A stretch of 64,000 nt of DNA from Hyphomicrobiales bacterium (GTDB lineage Bacteria > Pseudomonadota > Alphaproteobacteria > Rhizobiales > Rhizobiaceae). The notes below the pieces were generated by a model, which was not told where the DNA came from, did no database searches, and saw only the letters and a list, made by a program, of their open reading frames with translations. The translations under genes and the position numbers were made by a program. Positions 60,737 to 64,000 of the stretch are shown here, piece after piece. The stretch spans positions 62,001 to 126,000 of the forward strand of contig UBXV01000001.1 in assembly GCA_900469625.1 (NCBI GenBank), read 5' to 3'. Each line of letters opens with the position of its first letter. The stretch's first letter is position 1.

Positions 60737-61522
60737 TTACTTGACGCCGATGCCGGCGGTGAGACCGCCGTCGATGCGGAAATCCGAGCCGGTGACGAAG
60801 GCGGCCCGGTCTGAGGCGAGGTAGGCGACGAGTTCGGCCACCTCCTCCGGTTCACCGATGCGGCCGATCGGGTGCGCGGCGCCGAAGCGCGCGAAGGCCT
60901 CCGCCTCGCTGACGCCCTCGCCACCATAGGTGCGGGCCGCAAGCGCAAGCAGCGGCGTGCGCACCGATCCGGGGCTCACCGAATTCACCCGGACCTTTGC
61001 CGCCGCGTGATCGAGCGCCATGGCACGGGTCAGCGCATGGATCGCCCCCTTCGAGGCGACGTATGCCGCGACATTCTGCTGGCAGGCATGGCCCTGCACC
61101 GAGGAGATATTGACGATGGCGCCACCGCCACGCTTCATCATTTCCGGAATGCCGAAACGCCCGGTCAGATAGATCGAGCCAACATTGACCCCGAGGCAGC
61201 GGGCGAAGGTCTCCGCACTGGTATCGAGAACCGTGCCATAGGGATGGACGGCTGCGGCATTGACGATGATGTCGAGGCCGCCATGGCGAAGCACCGTCTC
61301 GCGCACGGCCGCTTCCACCTCGGCCTCCACGGAGACATCGGTCAGGCGCGTCGACATCGGCAGATCGCGTTCTTTGGCTATCCGATCGAAGATCGCGTTG
61401 GTGGCAACATCATTGCCGCAGGCGAGCACGGTCGCGCCCGACGACGCCAGCCGGATCGCCGACGCAAGGCCTATTCCGGACGTGCCGGTGACCAGAGCGA
61501 TCTTTCCTTCAAATTCAGTCAT
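60737..61522 (-). CDS. SDR dehydrogenase, candidate sugar dehydrogenase
   Basis: A 261-residue short-chain dehydrogenase: cofactor motif VTGTSGIG (11-18), NAAA (88-91), Ser140/141, Tyr154 and Lys158 (YVASK). Start is ATG 61522; the longer frame lacks a ribosome site. It is the first catabolic gene after the ABC permease and, by elimination, the best candidate for oxidising the imported sugar to its lactone. Confidence 0.9.
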   Translation of the reverse strand: MTEFEGKIALVTGTSGIGLASAIRLASSGATVLACGNDVATNAIFDRIAKERDLPMSTRLTDVSVEAEVEAAVRETVLRHGGLDIIVNAAAVHPYGTVLDTSAETFARCLGVNVGSIYLTGRFGIPEMMKRGGGAIVNISSVQGHACQQNVAAYVASKGAIHALTRAMALDHAAAKVRVNSVSPGSVRTPLLALAARTYGGEGVSEAEAFARFGAAHPIGRIGEPEEVAELVAYLASDRAAFVTGSDFRIDGGLTAGIGVK

Positions 61523-61629
61523 GATTGTCTCCGCGATGGATCGCGATGGTTTCAGGCCGCACAGGTCCGAACTCACAAGCGTGATCTATTTTCACTGGAG
61601 AGCGGGATGCCGGGCACCCCGCTCCGACC

Positions 61630-62622
61630 TCAACGCACCCGTTCCAGGACCTGATTGAGAAGAACGGCGCCGAGAATGATCCCGCCGCGCACGACGTACT
61701 GCCAATATTCGCTGACATTCATCAGCGTCATGCCGTTGGAAATACAGCCGAGGAAAAGGACACCGATCAGCGTGCCCCAGATGCGGCCCTTGCCGCCGAA
61801 GAGCGAGGTGCCGCCGATGATCACAGCCGCGATCACGTCGAGTTCCATGCCGGTTGCGGTCGTCCCGGTTCCAGCACCGATCTGCGATGCGATCAGCGTG
61901 CCGGAGACGGCCGTCAGCGCACCGGTGAGACCAAGCGTCAGCGCCTTCACCCTCCAGACGTCGATGCCCGAGAGGCGCGCGGCCTCCATGTTGCCGCCGA
62001 CGGCGTAAACCTCGCGGCCGAAGCTCGTGTATTTCATCAGGAAGTGCATGCCGGCAAAGGTCAGGGCGAAGATATAAACCGGGAACGGGATGCCGAAGAG
62101 ATAGCCGCCGCCGAGGAAATCAAAGCCGATCGGAAAGGACGACATCGGGAAGCCGCCGGTGATGAGGTTGGCGACACCACGCAGTGCGGCAAAGAGCGCA
62201 AGGGTGGTGATGAAAGTCGGCACGTTGAACCACTGCCGGAATCGCCCGGTGAGAAAACCGAGCATGAAGCCGAGCAGCAGCGCCGCCGCGAAACCGACGG
62301 TGACCGCGCCCCAATCGCCGAAGACATCGGTGAAGCGGTCGGCGAACCAGGCGACGATACAGCCGGCAAGTGCGGCGCCGGCGCCGACAGACAGGTCGAT
62401 CTCGCCGCTGATGATGACGGCCGTCATGCCGAAGGCGATGATGCCGAGCATCGATACTGTCCTGAGCACATTGAGGACGTTGCCCGTCGAGGCAAAACCG
62501 GGTGCCACGAATATCAGGAAGATCACCAAGGCGGCGAGGATGATCTCCATCGGATAGGTTTTCAGGAACTTGAGCGGCGTGTTCTGTCCGCCTGATTCCG
62601 TCGTCTGGCTCACGAGTGTCAT
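61630..62622 (-). CDS. sugar ABC transporter permease (RbsC type)
   Basis: A 330-residue BPD_transp_2 permease with the hallmark SGEIDLSVGAGAAL near residue 75 and IGGTSLFGGKGRIWGTLIG near residue 280, and eight to ten hydrophobic spans. ATG 62622 overlaps the ATPase stop by four bases. It completes the sugar importer preceding the catabolic genes. Confidence 0.92.
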   Translation of the reverse strand: MTLVSQTTESGGQNTPLKFLKTYPMEIILAALVIFLIFVAPGFASTGNVLNVLRTVSMLGIIAFGMTAVIISGEIDLSVGAGAALAGCIVAWFADRFTDVFGDWGAVTVGFAAALLLGFMLGFLTGRFRQWFNVPTFITTLALFAALRGVANLITGGFPMSSFPIGFDFLGGGYLFGIPFPVYIFALTFAGMHFLMKYTSFGREVYAVGGNMEAARLSGIDVWRVKALTLGLTGALTAVSGTLIASQIGAGTGTTATGMELDVIAAVIIGGTSLFGGKGRIWGTLIGVLFLGCISNGMTLMNVSEYWQYVVRGGIILGAVLLNQVLERVR

Positions 62623-64000
62623 TGCTTGGCCCCTTCCATGCACAGGCCGTAAAGTTCGGTAAGGTCGGTTTTCGTCGGATCCACTTCGGCAACGACTGCG
62701 CCGTGGTGCATGACGAGGATTCGATCGGCGACTTCGAGGACTTCCTCGAGCTCCGTCGAGACGAAGAGGCTGGCAAGGCCGTCGGCGGCCTGTTGCCAGA
62801 TGATATCGAAGATCTGGCGTTTGGCCTGAACGTCGACGCCGCGGCTCGGTTCGTCGAAGAACATCACAGAGGGTTGCCGGTTCAACCACTTCCCGATCAC
62901 GACTTTCTGCTGGTTGCCGCCTGACAGCGACGACACCGGCAGTTCCGGATCACCGCACTTGATGTGCAGGTCGGCGATCTGGCGGCGGATGAAGGGCTGC
63001 TCGCGCCGGCGCGAGATCAAACCCTTGGTCGAGATCGGACCAAGGCTCGCCATGCAAAGGTTGTCAGCAGTCGACAGAGATTGCACGAGGCCGACTTCCT
63101 TGCGGTTTTCCGGCGTATAGCCGAGGCCGGCCTTGCGCATGTCGCGCGGGCTCGCACCGGTCATGTCACGACCATTAAATGCAACGGTACCGCTGTCGAT
63201 CCGGTCAGCGCCAAAGACCGCCCGCATCAGCTCGGTGCGGCCGGCGCCGAGCAACCCGGCGATGCCGAGGATTTCGCCCGGATAGAGATCGAAGGAGACA
63301 TCATGGAAATGCCCTGACCGGGAGAGATTGCGCACCTCAAGGACAGGTGTTGCACGATCGAGCTGTCGCCGCGGCGGACGTGTCGCGCGGGCCGCATCGC
63401 CAAACATCATGCCGACGATGGCGGGCGGCGTCGTCTCCTTCATGGCGACAGAACCGACATAGTGGCCATCGCGGATCACCGTGCAGGTATCGGCGATCTC
63501 GAAGAGTTCGCTCATCCGATGGGTGATGTAAATCATCGTCACGCCGCGGGCGCGCAGGCGCTCGATCAGCGCAAAGAGCTGCTTGACCTCACGCGAGGCG
63601 AGCGCCGAGGTTGGCTCGTCGAGCAGCAGGATCGACGGGTTGAAGGACATCGCCTTCACGATCTCGACGACCTGCTGCTGGCCTACGCTGAGAGCGGAGA
63701 CCGGCTGGCGGGAATCGATCGCAAGCCCCATGTCGGCCAGCAGTTCACCGGCGCGCCGATGCAGGCCGGGCCAGTCGACGACGCTGAAGCCGGCGCGGCG
63801 ACGGTGGGGCAGCCGGCCGAGAAAGATGTTCTCGCCGACCGAAAGCTCCGGCACCAGGGAAAGCTCCTGGTGCACGGTGACGATGCCCGCCTTGAAAGCA
63901 TCGTGCGGGGAGGTGAAATGCCGGTCCTCGCCATTGACGCTGATGATGCCGGAAGTCGGTTCGGTGACGCCGGCAAGTAGCTTGACGAGCGTCGACTTGC
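62619..64000 (-). CDS. sugar ABC transporter ATP-binding protein (RbsA type), N-terminus off window
   Basis: The window holds about 460 residues of a tandem sugar ATPase; the frame is open through the right edge, entering at the end of Walker A (GKSTLVKLLAGV). Domain 1 has LSVGQQQVVEI and LLLDEPTSAL; domain 2 has LSGGNQQK and the Walker B FFDEPSRGVDV. The missing part is about 40 residues. It couples to the permease below; the binding-protein gene presumably lies beyond the edge. Confidence 0.93.
   Translation of the reverse strand, partial: KSTLVKLLAGVTEPTSGIISVNGEDRHFTSPHDAFKAGIVTVHQELSLVPELSVGENIFLGRLPHRRRAGFSVVDWPGLHRRAGELLADMGLAIDSRQPVSALSVGQQQVVEIVKAMSFNPSILLLDEPTSALASREVKQLFALIERLRARGVTMIYITHRMSELFEIADTCTVIRDGHYVGSVAMKETTPPAIVGMMFGDAARATRPPRRQLDRATPVLEVRNLSRSGHFHDVSFDLYPGEILGIAGLLGAGRTELMRAVFGADRIDSGTVAFNGRDMTGASPRDMRKAGLGYTPENRKEVGLVQSLSTADNLCMASLGPISTKGLISRRREQPFIRRQIADLHIKCGDPELPVSSLSGGNQQKVVIGKWLNRQPSVMFFDEPSRGVDVQAKRQIFDIIWQQAADGLASLFVSTELEEVLEVADRILVMHHGAVVAEVDPTKTDLTELYGLCMEGAKQ

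Noticed and set aside
1-64000. CRISPR arrays, tRNA or rRNA genes, prophage or integrative-element ends
   Set aside because: Read for regularly spaced repeats, cloverleaf-like GTTCRANNC arms, rRNA motifs and integrase genes; none was found.

Overview
The window reads as a GC-rich alphaproteobacterial chromosome or megaplasmid segment, most likely from the Rhizobiaceae (Rhizobium, Ensifer, Agrobacterium and relatives). The reasons are the density of ABC importers with attached catabolic genes, GGAAC-N16-CGTT general-stress promoters of the RpoE2/EcfG type, a RIME-like intergenic palindrome, a tartrate dehydratase very like the Bradyrhizobium enzyme, and many ATGA-coupled operons. No rRNA, tRNA, CRISPR array or phage was seen.

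Layout. 1-4281: ribose-type sugar ABC importer (binding protein cut by the window edge, ATPase, two permeases). 4494-5901: exported alpha/beta hydrolase plus DoxX-like membrane protein, closed by a terminator. 5959-8193: DUF4394 protein divergent from an ECF sigma/anti-sigma (SigK/RskA-like) pair. 8348-9041: two small proteins, the first behind a general-stress promoter. 9181-15235: polyamine-type ABC importer (ATPase, Tat-exported binding protein, two permeases) with an SDR dehydrogenase, divergent from a LuxR-type regulator. 15244-19554: RND efflux adaptor and pump. 20110-20355: small stress-type membrane protein. 20487-26057: D-tartrate dehydratase homologue, NitT/TauT-type ABC importer, GntR/FCD regulator and FAH-family enzyme, plausibly a D-tartrate to pyruvate route. 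26298-30304: second ECF sigma/anti-sigma pair, Bax-inhibitor-1 protein, TerC-CBS-CorC fusion.

30400-42635 is the most unusual locus. A peptide-type ABC importer operon with an EamA transporter and a DapA-like aldolase stands divergent from a cytoplasmic sialidase-fold protein, PdxA2 and an iron-type alcohol dehydrogenase. It is followed by a convergent GntR regulator and DUF1537 acid-sugar kinase. A TGTCAA-N3-AATTT motif occurs in both promoter regions, so one regulator may control all of it. The kinase and PdxA2 point to a four-carbon (or similar) sugar acid, but this gene combination matches no pathway I know.

42640-47090 is a decayed zone: OB-fold gene remnant, PRC-barrel stress gene, IS30-family element with a frameshifted transposase, monooxygenase remnant, NIPSNAP gene. 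47096-53050: nucleoside-type (BMP/PnrA) ABC importer with cytosine deaminase; its binding-protein gene has an in-frame amber codon 20 codons before the normal stop. 53138-55906: ArsR/AHSA1 pair and a membrane diguanylate cyclase. 56025-64000: a nearly complete non-phosphorylative sugar pathway (epimerase, two SDRs, SMP-30 lactonase, UxuA-family dehydratase, FAH hydrolase) with a sugar ABC importer that runs off the window.
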